A stretch of DNA of 64,000 nt. It comes from Tretioscincus oriximinensis (Eukaryota; Chordata; Lepidosauria; Squamata; Gymnophthalmidae). Both the position numbers and the translations under genes were made by a program. Under the pieces are notes generated by a model that saw only the letters and a program-made list of their open reading frames with translations, did no database searches and was not told the origin of the DNA. The stretch is from assembly GCA_022410635.1 (NCBI GenBank), contig JAJVDF010000466.1, forward strand, positions 599,860-663,859. Direction: 5' to 3'. Positions 47,260-57,317 of this stretch are shown here, one piece after another; position 1 is the stretch's first letter, and each line of letters opens with the position of its first letter.

Positions 47260-47620
47260 ATTTATATACATACACAATGGGACTGCCCCAGAGTGCAAAA
47301 TCTTTGGAATGGTATATTGTCTGAGTAGGAGAACATCATAGGATATGCCATAAACAGAATAAAGGAAAATGCCATCCTGCAGTTATGTTATAGAGACCAC
47401 CAGGAAGATAAATACTTAATCATGCAAATGATGATAGCAGCTCAAGCAGTGTTAGCATTAGGTTGGAAACATCAAAATAAATGGCAATTAAACAAATGGC
47501 AGCACTACTTGCCCGATTAGCTGATTGGGGATTATATCTTCGACAGACAAAATATGAATAGGAGTCATTGAAATAAATGGATGAAAAACTGGTCTAAATT
47601 AGTAAAGATAAACAATCAAG
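47260..47620 (+). repeat. Possible L1-type ORF2 3' remnant
   Basis: The plus strand gives MMIAAQAVLALGWKHQNKW and QLNKWQHYL, reminiscent of the L1 ORF2 end (IAARLAIAxxWK...). Weak and short. Confidence 0.35.
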
Positions 47621-47794
47621 GAGACACAGATTGAAGAGTACTAACANCCAAGCCACTGTATTCCCCTTACAAGTCAGATACATAATATCATATCCCTCAC
47701 NTTATATTGCATGGATTGTTTTTTTTTCCTGAGTGGATGAATAAATTATACCCTTGTTATACACAAGGTTTTATGCTGCACCACACGTAGTTAT

Positions 47795-48389
47795 GGGGTA
47801 GGTATATTATGTATCTGCCCCTCTACACTCTACACTAGGCAAACAGGACAATTCCTACGCCAGAGAATAAATGGACATAAATCAGATATTTGAAATGGCA
47901 ACACACAGAAACCAGTTGCTGAACACTTCAACCTTCCAGGACATTCTATCTCAGACCTCAGGACTGCAGTCCTTGAACAAAGAAACTACAAAGGAAGATT
48001 TGAAAGGGAAGCAGCAGAACTTGAATACATTCATAATTTCCAAGCCATCAAGAAAGGNCTTAACAAAGATAATGGTTTCCTGCCCAATTATACATTTTTG
48101 TGAAACCTGTTAAGTATTTGATTGATTCACTATCAGACATTGACTCTTGTTGCCCCAGGGACTTTTTCACATGAGAGGATTAGTTTCTGCTATTTACCTG
48201 TTTTTCTAACCTGCTGTTCATCACCTTATCACCTTTGCTTATGCTTTGTCATCTCCCATATACAGTTTACTATAAATACCTGACCCTGACATTAGTCCCT
48301 CAGCATCTGAAGAAGTAGGCATGTCTACGAAAGCTTATGCCACCCACTTTTCTCAAGTTAGTCTCAAAGTGCTACTAGCTCCTTTGCAG
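47795..48389 (+). mobile_element. Penelope-like retroelement: GIY-YIG endonuclease remnant plus 3' tail
   Basis: The plus strand encodes, with frameshifts, VYYVSAPLYTL, TRQTGQFLRQRINGHKSDI, KPVAEHFNLPGHSISDLRTA, VLEQRNYKGRFEREAAELEY and IHNF, then GLNKDNGF. R-x-N-x-H-x-S-D-I with PVAEHFNLPGH is typical of the C-terminal endonuclease of Penelope-like elements. The tail CTGAAGAAGTAGGCATGTCT to GCTAGCTCCTTTGCAGG (48300-48389) is the repeat found alone at about seven other places. Not intact. Confidence 0.82.
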
Positions 48390-49303
48390 GTATTAATATA
48401 CAGCCAGTCTAACTGATGTCCCCCTCCCCGAGCATCTAGTGGTAATTAAACAGGTNCCCAGACCATAAAATAACATGTCAACAGAATAACACACTCCATC
48501 CTTTGGAAGGGGTTCGCTATAATACAGTGTAATGTAATAAGATGTTGGAATAAGCTGTATCTGTTTATGATATTCTAGTGATTTATATTTTGTTCATGTT
48601 TGGTTGGCATGGCTGTGTACCTTATTTATATATGAAAAAGACTTTTTTTNAAAAAAATTGTGACATCATTGTTGATCCTGCTGCCATGTCCTCAAAACCA
48701 TTTATAGTAACCGACCTGTCAATATGGTGCCCTGTACTGTCCACCATGTAAAAGATCTGTGGTTATGTTGGTGTTATTGTGTTCCCTTTATGGGTGTTGA
48801 AGTTCATGACTATACTTTTTCTTTTATGCTCTTTTGTACTTTAAATAAATCATGAATAGTTGCTTGTTTATTGCATGCACATTTGTGCTTTACTGTATAT
48901 TTGGAAAATAAATAAATACTATTTACAAAAGAAAAAAAAAGAAATGCTCCATGAAGCTGTTTTCTAAGTTTAATGACATCCCTCAAAATTATAAATGTTG
49001 TACAAAAGTTTCCCGCCTGCAATTATACTGAAACTAAGAGCAGCAGAGTGAAAACAACACGAAACTCACTCGAAAGCTGCTATGCAACTCTTCTCTGCAT
49101 CTTGTTTCCAAAGTACTCTGCTGTACAACCTTTTCAAGATCATAACTTCTATAGAGAGTAAAGGAATTGAAAAGTGCCAAATTATGAATCTACTTACTAG
49201 GGTTTTGTAAGGGCAAGAAAGAGAACATTTAATGATTCCTTGTTTTATTGTTCCTCAGAATAATGAACATGCATATGACACAAAATGTTTGCTGTTATCT
49301 CAC

Positions 49304-49428
49304 CTTTCTACGGTCATCTGATTTTCCTGCTGATCCGGATTCAACTTGTGCTCCGTGTTTTCTGAAACTGGTTTTCTAATACTGTTGAGGATATCGTGGC
49401 CCTGTCTAAATGCTATTTGCAAGTCCTC
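49304..49428 (-). CDS. MCF2L: MCF2L exon, helical linker before spectrin repeat
   Basis: The 125-bp exon (phase 0-2) begins EDLQIAFRQGHDIL, aligned with human EDLRLALKEGHSVL, and ends in a split Arg codon. The acceptor is CTATTCAG and the donor GTGAGA. Confidence 0.94.
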
Positions 49429-50390
49429 CTGAATAGAAGTAAAAAATCACGAACTGATGAAATTTGTCATTAGAAAATAGTAATTTACACGGGAGCTCTA
49501 AAAGCCAGCAACTCTATTAAAATAATTAGAATTCTAATTAATAGGAGGTGATGTAAGATTTGGGACAATATGGATTTGGTTGAATTAGGACCTCAACTAT
49601 GCAGCAAGCCCAACTTTCTCACCTTCAGAATACAAAGCATGCCCCCCCAAAAGCTTAATAGACTGTTATACAATCACATAAAGAGGGGAAAAGATTCCTT
49701 TTGAAGCTCCTCACAAGTTCAAGTACTTATTTTCTCTTAGAAAGGACTAAAAAGATGAGACTTATAAACTCCTTTGCTAAAATACTCAGTAATGAGAAGC
49801 TCTTTGTAACTTAAGATCTTGAAAGTGAAAGCGCCCTTTCTTCAACATGTTTGTTTTGAAAAGGATACAATGTTTCTTCACGTTCAAAAGGGAGGAAACG
49901 GCTGGCCTGGCAACATGGCATCTTGGGGGTGGGTGGAGTGAGAATTTATTTTGCACCACTGATGGACTCAACACAGTTGAGGCAATCAGGTTTCTCAGAA
50001 AAATATTTTTTAGGCAAGTGGGTGGGCAAATGTCACCTATAATCTCATTTCTGCATTGCAGTTTGAAGTACACTGTAGGACGGTTAACTCATCCAACAAA
50101 GATCTTTCCATGCTTTCCCCTGAAGCAATTCCCTATTATGAGTCACCTTTGGGGATAAGTGTGTATTCAGACAGTCTGTGGAGGCATTACAGCAGTATCT
50201 TAGTATTTAATACATTTAGGCAGGGCTTTGCACACATGTTCGGTTGAAGCGCTCAGAAAGAAAACAATAAACTTAAGTGACCTCACAAAACACTTTTCAA
50301 ATTGAGAAGTCAGAACATTGCTGATCTACTCTATGAAAAACATTCTTGCATACTGCTAACTCTATAGCACAACAATATATATATATATAC
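49429..50390. other. MCF2L intron, nothing recognised
   Basis: About 960 bp without a recognisable exon or repeat. Confidence 0.6.
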
Positions 50391-50540
50391 CTTCATTTTA
50401 TTCTTGCTTTCAGTGTGCGTTGCCAGCAAGGAACTGGTGGACTGTATATCATTAGGTAACTCTGTTTCTGCCAGTTCAGCCCCAAAGGATCGTAGGATTT
50501 GTGCTGTATGCTTAACCATTTGAGCAAAGTTCTCTATAGC
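50391..50540 (-). CDS. MCF2L: MCF2L exon, post-CRAL-TRIO helical region
   Basis: The 150-bp phase 0-0 exon contains FGAELAETELPNDIQSTSS, nearly the same as human MCF2L (FGTELAETELPNDVQSTSS). An (AT)n run directly follows the donor, GTATAT. Confidence 0.96.
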
Positions 50541-50858
50541 CTTTGGGGTTAGAAAGATACCATTCATGTGACAAGTAAATGCAGATATTTATTCATGCAA
50601 ACAAGAGCAAATCACATTTTGAGGAGATCATTCTACAGGATACATTCATTTCTCCTTCACAGCCCCTACAGCACTATGAGATCCCCCTTGCTTACTAATC
50701 CAGACTAATATAGCTTCATTCTTCTTCTGTGAGTCTGCTATTTTGAAACCTTTCCTTGTGTTATTTAAATTTCCATTTGTCAGCTTATCTTATTTAATTC
50801 AAAACATCTAGATATACGGTACGTAATTGAAGAAAAAAACCCTGAAAAAATGTCCTAC

Positions 50859-50975
50859 CGTACGATGTATCAGCCACCTGTTGTGACAGTAATCCAGGCT
50901 ACCACCAAGATCTTCCGTCAGCTGTGTTCTGTCAATGTAGCTATTTAATTCAGTCAATGAGCTCAGCATTATGAT
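50859..50975 (-). CDS. MCF2L: MCF2L exon, end of CRAL-TRIO domain
   Basis: The 117-bp phase 0-0 exon encodes IIMLSSLTELNSYID, then QLTEDLGGSLDYCHNRW. The LT-x-x-LGG-x-L-x-Y-x-H motif closes the CRAL-TRIO fold. The acceptor is TTATAG and the donor GTAGGA. Confidence 0.95.
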
Positions 50976-52591
50976 CTATAACGCAGGAAAAAATAACCTT
51001 CTGTAAAATAATTCTATTCCTTTACTCGTGTAATCATCTGGGAAGGTGGTCCCATCTTTTACCATATCCCCCAAAATGCAGAATGTCATGCATGGTGAAG
51101 CACCTACAATTACAGCCTACTTCAAGAGGTTATGGAAAGCATATCTCTTCATCCAGGCACTCTCTATATGAATGTTTAATTTCTTAACCCATACAATTAT
51201 TTTTATCCTTGTTTTTAATCTTTACTTTTCCAAAATACTTCAGGTAAACAGCATAAAAATGTTTCAAAGAATGACAAATTAATTAACATTCCAAAGTTAA
51301 TTAATTTCCATCAGCCCATAGAATGTGAGAGCAATGAATACAATGACTTTTCCATATCATGGCAATATAGTTAACATTCATAACTTACGAGTCCATTCCT
51401 ATCCCATCCATCTAGAGTGTTGAGTATCATTTCACCTTTAATCCTACACTCACATATATTTAGGACTTGCCAGGAAAACCTGTCCCCTGCAAACAGTATA
51501 CGGAAAATTTAGTGCATCGTTTTTCATGTTGAAAAAGTACTATATTACAGTTCAGGCCTACTTTGACTTAGAAATATCGGGGCATCAGCACATTGCACAA
51601 GTACTGTGACACTTGTTTCTTTTTTTTGCAAAATAGAAGAAGGTATTTTCACATAAATCTAGTCTTTTCTTTCCCAGTAACATTATAAGTGGTGAAATAT
51701 CCCTGATTACTGATATTCAGGATATTCAGAAAACCCTCAACACTGACGTCTTTTTACTAGCACATGTGTGACCGCAGTCTTTCTTATTTTAATATTAACA
51801 ACAGCAAAAAGACATTTTAGAGGTTACAAGCTGAGACTAACCATTTCCTCTAGAAATGATGAGTGAAAGGTGCAATACCTTCTTAGAAAGTGCTTGGCAA
51901 TGTAGCTGGGAAGTCCACAAATATTCTCTAGGGGTCCTTCCTTCATGTTTAGTAGACTGCATCACAATATACTTTTGACCCACTTTTGTTTGCACCTTAC
52001 AGAGAACCAAAGAAACTTCACTCCCCTTTATCATGCACCCACAAATGTATTTTAATATACATTCTCTTAATTCTCATTTTTATTATTTTTAAGGTTGTGG
52101 ACTAACTTGCAATCTTTTTAATGTTTAGCAGTAAAGCCCTTTCCCTTAAAAGGTCTTTTCTCTATAAATTCTATCTGCAATTACAACGTATGCAAAGTTA
52201 AAAGATGTTCACTATTAATAACAATACATACCACTTTCCAGGAAGTATACAGAAAAATGCTATTTTTCAAAATAATTTCATAATTCAAAATAAGCGGTTT
52301 TTAAAAAGCATACCAATAGTTCATACATTTTAGTAATAATCTTTAAATTTAATACTTTTAGTTACTTCTAAAAATAACTCTTGACTTNAATAGGCAATGA
52401 TCCAGGTTTTTTTCACAAGACAATCAAGTAATATGTATCTATTTAAACTATCTAAACTAAACAATGTGTAACTATTTAAACAGTAATGAATATGAATTTA
52501 TTATGTGACTTCATAAGAAATATTCAGGATCACAAAACATTTGCCACATGTAACAAAAGCATGTAATTAAACTAATGAATTAAGCACCAAC
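50976..52591. other. MCF2L intron, nothing certain
   Basis: About 1.6 kb. A stretch near 51040-51180 loosely recalls an L2 C-terminus (RGYGKH, SSRHSLYM) but is too decayed to call. Confidence 0.55.
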
Positions 52592-52711
52592 CGGCAGCTT
52601 CATCTTATATTCATCCCGATGAAATTTAAATGCAATGTCGAAGAGAGTTTTCTGCAAGAATCCAGTTGGGCGCAAAACGAGAACTAGCTGCAAGTTTCCT
52701 GGAAATGATGC
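52592..52711 (-). CDS. MCF2L: MCF2L exon, CRAL-TRIO domain
   Basis: The 120-bp phase 0-0 exon starts ASFPGNLQLVLVLRPTGF, a signature shared by MCF2 and MCF2L, and ends KMKLP. The donor is an unusual GTTGGT, chosen because it gives 40 whole codons and joins IIMLSS of the next exon as in the family. Confidence 0.94.
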
Positions 52712-53835
52712 CTGCAAAAATAAATTAAAATAAATTAAAACAGGTCTGAATCATTAAGACCAATTTTTACTTTCATTTTAGGAACATTTATTATTAAAAT
52801 ATCCTAAATCAACATCATCTTACGTTTCACATTAGTAAGTGCTAGTTAAGATTCTGTGGCTGAAANTAAGAATTATATTGATTTACATTTTATGCCATCA
52901 AAGACTAAAACTCTTTCTTTAAATCCACAGCCTATATCTCAAACAAGTCATAGGAAAACTGAAAGACTTCTACAATATCAGACATTAGAGCCAGTATCCT
53001 GTCCTCACAGCCAATCTAACATCTACAGAAAGCTGAAGTAGGACAGAAGGGCAGAACACTCTTCTTTCTCATGTTTCCCAGCAACAGGTAACACTTCCAA
53101 AATGCTACTACAGGCAACGTTTCTATCTTTTTTCTCTATCTTAAACCCATTAAAAGTAATGCAAAATATTGGGCAACATGTAGCTGTGGATTTTGTAGTT
53201 CGTATTTAACCTATGAAGGCATCTTTTCTATTGTATGCCTAGAATTTTTTTCCAGCTTTCAGCTTCAATGGATGTTTCTGGATTCTGGTATTTTGAAGAA
53301 ACAAGGAAAAGCTTTGTGTTAATATACTTTTCTTCATAAGGATCATGACGGTTTTGAAAAGACAGTTGGATGGTCATGATCCTTACAAAGAAAAGTATGG
53401 AATATTTCTGTTCTATCCCTAGCTTTCTAACAAATTTTGTGTGTGTTGCAGGATCAATAAAATATATAATTTATGTATTATTTGATCCTATTTCTATGTT
53501 ATCGTTCAATTTGAGGGACCTGAGCAGTTTCATTTTGAACACTTTTTCAAATTATTTTCTCCCTTCCTCTCTGATACTACATAGTAGGTTGATATTTACA
53601 NTTATTTAGTATGATGATCATATTATTCTTTTACTGGTAACTCCCTAGCAGTTCAGCGCACCATATGTAGTTTTCTGAATTATTTCAGATCCAATGTGTA
53701 ATGCATTAGAACCTCATTTCTATTTCTCATGGCCTTCTACCCAAGGAACTTCTGAAGTTACACACAAGAACTCCGTGTTTTTATCACATTTTTTTTAGTC
53801 ATCACCCTTCATATATGCGAATGACAATATATATG

Positions 53836-53965
53836 GTCAGTGCTTTTTTCCAGAACAAAAGGTGCCGGTACTAACACCGCCGGCGGCGGGGGGGCGGGGG
53901 CGGCCACCGCCNATAATGCCGCCTCCTCCGATAACGCCACGCCCCCCTCGCCGGCGGCTAACACA
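53836..53965. repeat. GC-rich repeat segment in AT-rich intron
   Basis: CAGTGCTTTTTTCCAGAAC, AAAAGGTGCCGGTACTAAC, then a GGCGGCGGGGGGGCGGGGGC run and an N. Start and end not defined. Confidence 0.5.
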
Positions 53966-54512
53966 GCAGTTACTAACTACTCAACTCTTGTTCATTCAGC
54001 CAGCTGGAGGTAAAGAGTGAATGGAGGTTTAAGTTAATCAAACCACAGATTATTTTTATGATCCTGATTATCTTTAGGGAACTGAAAGCAGGTGAAGATT
54101 TTGCCTTCTTTCTCTGCTTGAAATGCTCATAAGTAACAGATGAACCATTGTGTGAGCCAGGATGTTGGACTGGATGAGCTGTGGCCCGTTCCAGAAGGGA
54201 GGAGGGGGGTTAGGGAANTAACAAATCTCTATCACGGGCTCCTTATTCTACCTATGCTGATGCCTGGCGAAGGGAGGGAAGAAAGTACCTTGCCAGCACT
54301 GCCCTTTGGGGCTCTTTCCATCCTTGGCTTGATCCCTCACCTCTCCCCCAGCAGCAAGGAGAAGCAGGACCTCCAGCCCAGCCCAGAAGTTGAGGCAGGA
54401 GACAAGTCCAACAGTGACTTTTTAAAAACTTCTTTGTTCCTCCTCCAGNTCCCTTGTTTTTCCCAGACAGGGCAGCTCCCACTCCTTCCTTTTTCGGGAC
54501 TGTCTGGAAAGA

Positions 54513-55115
54513 GGTTGGCCATCCACATCTAGCATGTAGATGGCAGGTTCCAATTCTGAGATCCAGGCCGGATAGGGTTGCCATACGTCCCGGTAAACCA
54601 GGACAATCCCAGTTTGGGGGACTAAAATATAGTCCCCTCTGGGTTTTAAGGTAAAATCCCGGCTTTTTACATTCCCCGATGCTGCATCAGGGAATGTAAA
54701 AAGGCAGGATTTTAAAGGAAAAGCAGCCGTTAGNGCTGACGGCTGCAGCGCGCACAACGCTTTCNGAGGTCCTGGGAGGACCCTCGGAGNGCGCCATAGC
54801 TGCTCCTTGGCTGGAGGCGGGGTTTCGTCCTGCTCTCAGTCAAAGCCAACTCGCCTCCAGTAGAGCAAAAACGTCTGGGTTTCTGACAGGAGGACAGCTC
54901 TGTTCTCTTATCACAAACCCAAGCGTTTTTGCTCCGCTGGGGTTGGCGCGCTTGCCTGAGAGCAGGGTGAAACCCCGCCTCCAGCAAAGGAGCAGCTGCG
55001 GACACTTGTGGTGAGACAGGCAGGAAACGCACCCCCATCCCACCCCCGGTCCCGGTTTTGGGCTGCCAAAATATGGCAACCCTAAGCCCGGAATAAGGCT
55101 CAGTGAGGACAGCCA
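54513..55115. mobile_element. CCTTATTCTGG-family MITE split by another element
   Basis: Left part (54513-54573) has TTGGCCATCCACATC and ATGTAGATGGCAGGTTCC up to CTGAGATCCAGGCCGG. The right part (55084-55115) resumes CCCGGAATAAGGCTCAGTGA with GGACAGCC. Between them sits the element at 54574-55083. Confidence 0.75.
54574..55083. mobile_element. 510-bp DNA element with 12-bp TIRs AGGGTTGCCATA
   Basis: Begins AGGGTTGCCATA and ends TATGGCAACCCT, an exact 12-bp inversion. It is GC-richer than its surroundings with several Ns and no transposase-like ORF. ORFs across it are chance. Probable relative at 3335-3915. Confidence 0.75.
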
Positions 55116-55136
55116 GGGTCTTAAACCAACTAAAGT

Positions 55137-55275
55137 CCTGACCCTACTGAGCCTTATTCTGGNCTGTATCTCAGTACAGATCTTGGCCATCCACACATTC
55201 CAGTGTAAACTATGGCAGCCCCATGGGCCTGCTAAAGTCCGCACTTGCATGTAGATGGCAGGCTACAATTCTGAG
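55137..55275. mobile_element. CCTTATTCTGG-family MITE, right-truncated
   Basis: GACCCTACTGAGCCTTATTC, then TCTCAGTACAGATCTTGGCC, ATGTAGATGGCAGGC and CTGAG. The right inverted repeat is cut off. Confidence 0.7.
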
Positions 55276-55327
55276 GTTCCCCCCTAGGCTTATACTAGAT
55301 TCAGTAAGCTTTTCCAGTTTTTTGTTC

Positions 55328-55410
55328 AGCGAAGGGGCTAGTAGCACTTAGAGACTAACAGGAGAAAAGTGGGTGGCATAAGCTTTCATAAAGACGTCTA
55401 CTTCTTCAGA
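55328..55410 (-). repeat. Penelope-like element 3' tail
   Basis: GCGAAGGGGCTAGTAGCACT to GACGTCTACTTCTTCAGA. Same family as 48300-48389. Confidence 0.8.
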
Positions 55411-56491
55411 TGTAGTTTTTTGTTGTAAAATTATGTGCCTCAGCTTATATACAGGTCNGTTTATACTCGAGTATATTGGTTTCCTTGAAATCCAGGGAAA
55501 AGCCATCACCACCTATTGATCTAGGAAGCCTATAGATTTACGAAATTAGTTGAAAGGCTTCTAAAATTTATTTCTTAAATCTGTTCGTTTGTTATGAATG
55601 TTTTTTTCTTTTCAAAAAGGTAACAAAGTATTTCAAACTAGCCAGTTAAATCATAAGAATGGTAAAAATATACTATATTATATTAGCATTAAAATTACTA
55701 CAAAATTACTGTAATACAACTCTGTGTTTGTTTAAAAGAAAAGAAACTTCATTATGGGATGCCTTAAAAAAGATACAACAATCAAAGCCCTGTGCTATCA
55801 AAACAAGAAGCATTTTAACTTTCATTCTTACTCAGCCTTTCCTTCTAGAAAGTGTGAACAGAAATCTTACAGATACATGACTGTGGATATTCATGCATCA
55901 TGATAAAAAGGTAATGAAACATTTCCAAGCAGTCAAGGAAGAAAAAGTAACAGTAAACGCATGACACTTCTAAAATATGCAGGATTTAGTCCCTAACAGA
56001 CCTCATACAATCTATATGTAACAAAATAAAAGTACTTATTGGTACCAGTACTATTTTACTGTTCGTATTGTAATCTAAGGAATCAGTCATGCTCCTAAAT
56101 CTTTTCTACTAGCAAGTGGTTAAGGGCTTTCTTGTAAAACTAATGCTTTTGTCAAAACCCTTTTTAATCCATCAGTTAATAGGCTGTCATGATAATACTA
56201 AAGGGTTAGCTCTCGAAAAATCCCTAAAACACAGTTATTCTCTTCACAAACTCCAATGTATGCTTTACCTTGCTAGAGATTATTTCTGTATCTATAGTCT
56301 TGCCACATGCAACATTAGCAAATGTTCCATAAGAGGGTACAGTTCAGTTAAAATTAGGATCAGGCAGTTATGTAATATTTATCAGACAAAATGCCAAGGT
56401 TCAGACATGTTGGACATTGAAAAATGCTCTTGAGTGAAATGCACATAGCTGTATCAAGGGATTCAAAAATCTTAATTGCATAACATGTTAC

Positions 56492-56582
56492 CGCAATTCG
56501 CAGTATTGTGGCTTGCACTGAGGTCCATTTGTCTTGTCTGCGGTCTATGACAAGTATAAAACCAATTCCAGCATCTTGTGAA
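56492..56582 (-). CDS. MCF2L: MCF2L exon, CRAL-TRIO domain (first one seen)
   Basis: The 91-bp exon encodes SQDAGIGFILVIDRRQDKW and then TSVQATILRIA. The polypyrimidine tract with TTTAG lies at 56583-56584 and the donor is GTAACA. The entry phase is 2, so an upstream exon is required and is missing here. VIDRR in a beta strand is typical of the lipid-binding CRAL-TRIO fold. Confidence 0.95.
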
Positions 56583-56840
56583 CTAAATTTGAAAGGAAGG
56601 AGAGAGGAAGAGAAAGATGCAATTATAAAAACAATAGACATGTGGAAAGTGCCAAGCTACCATCTCACCATGAAGACTCATACTTTGCAAGAATGCTACT
56701 AACATAGTCTTATATAATGGAATTAACAATGTGGATTGAAAAAAGGAAAGGCATTCTAAGTGGATTGCATGCAGTTTCAGTAAGTCAAAATATTCTTTAC
56801 CCTTATCCATAAGCAGCAAGGCCTTTCCTCTTCCCAGCAT

Positions 56841-56978
56841 CTATTCTGCTGCATTCTCCAGAATAATAATCCATTCCTTTTGCAACAAAATTGGCTGCTC
56901 TGGAATGAAAAAGGCTCCTTTCTTTTCTTCCTCTAGTATTTCCATAATCAGTTTAATCCCATCAATATAAATTTGTTC
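56841..56978 (-). pseudogene. Unrecognised coding-like stretch
   Basis: A minus-strand open frame reads YIDGIKLIMEILEEEKKGAF and ends ILENAAE-stop at 56841. A second open frame (GIQTGCLVYVIRGRAGLEN) lies just upstream at about 57040-57130. The composition looks protein-like, but no family comes to mind. Confidence 0.2.
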
Positions 56979-57067
56979 TCATCTTCTGAAGTACAGGCTG
57001 CTTGGGTTTAGATTCCATGCATCATTTTAATCCCAGGAATCTCAGATGCTTCTGGTCTTCCTCATTT

Positions 57068-57220
57068 TCAAGACCTGCTCTTCCACGAATTACATAAACA
57101 AGGCACCCAGTTTGTATACCAGGAAGGCGAAAAATGGAAGTTTCTGTGACTAACGACGCACAAGCTAGACTCAAATTTAAGAGGGAGTTTTTTTCCTGGC
57201 TTTACTCCATTCGGCTGCAT
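57068..57220 (-). CDS. Unrecognised 50-codon ORF downstream of a TATA box
   Basis: The ATG at 57218-57220 starts MQPNGVKPGKKLPLKFESS and the frame ends in TGA at 57068. It lies about 40 bp below a TATA box (57260-57266). No family recognised. It could be an alternative MCF2L first exon, a decayed gene piece, or chance. Confidence 0.2.
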   Translation of the reverse strand: MQPNGVKPGKKLPLKFESSLCVVSHRNFHFSPSWYTNWVPCLCNSWKSRS

Positions 57221-57259
57221 GCATTATGGTTGCAGAGTGCAAACACAGATCTGCTCCTG

Positions 57260-57317
57260 CTTTATAGTTTCACATACAGACTGGTTGTGTAATCCTAGCA
57301 GCTGGCTGCCAGCCAAT
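57260..57317 (-). promoter_or_regulatory. CCAAT/TATA promoter-like site
   Basis: On the minus strand ATTGG (inverted CCAAT, 57313-57317) is followed about 50 bp later by CTATAAAG (57260-57267), the usual spacing of a TATA promoter. It points toward MCF2L, 0.7 kb upstream of its first seen exon. Confidence 0.35.

Larger units (their letters stand above)
14989..56582 (-). other. MCF2L: MCF2L gene (DBS/OST RhoGEF), 3' part with 28 coding exons
   Basis: MCF2L encodes a cytoplasmic Dbl-family exchange factor that loads GTP onto RhoA and Cdc42 and binds Rac1-GTP and phosphoinositides. The exons, listed separately, join in one frame with matched phases and total about 1,070 codons: end of the CRAL-TRIO/Sec14-like domain, spectrin-like region, linker, DH, PH, linker, SH3, stop. 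Human MCF2L is about 1,137 residues, so roughly the first 100-120 are missing; their exons were not found up to 64000. MCF2 was rejected because DH and PH residues follow MCF2L (GYAAEMENP, QGSFSVW) and an SH3 domain is present. MCF2L2 has a different DH sequence. Two N bases fall in codons (exons at 44167 and 16131). Introns not mentioned elsewhere hold only AT-rich sequence or repeat scraps that I could not assign. Confidence 0.96.

Noticed and set aside
51040..51180. L2 C-terminal fragment
   Set aside because: Only a vague likeness; too decayed to support.
54140..55250. Several 60-136 codon ORFs on both strands
   Set aside because: They fall in the GC-rich nested repeat, overlap each other, contain unknown bases and show no domain.
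14989..56582. MCF2 (DBL) instead of MCF2L
   Set aside because: DH residues follow MCF2L, an SH3 domain is present, and the neighbour is F7 on the same strand rather than a convergent F9.
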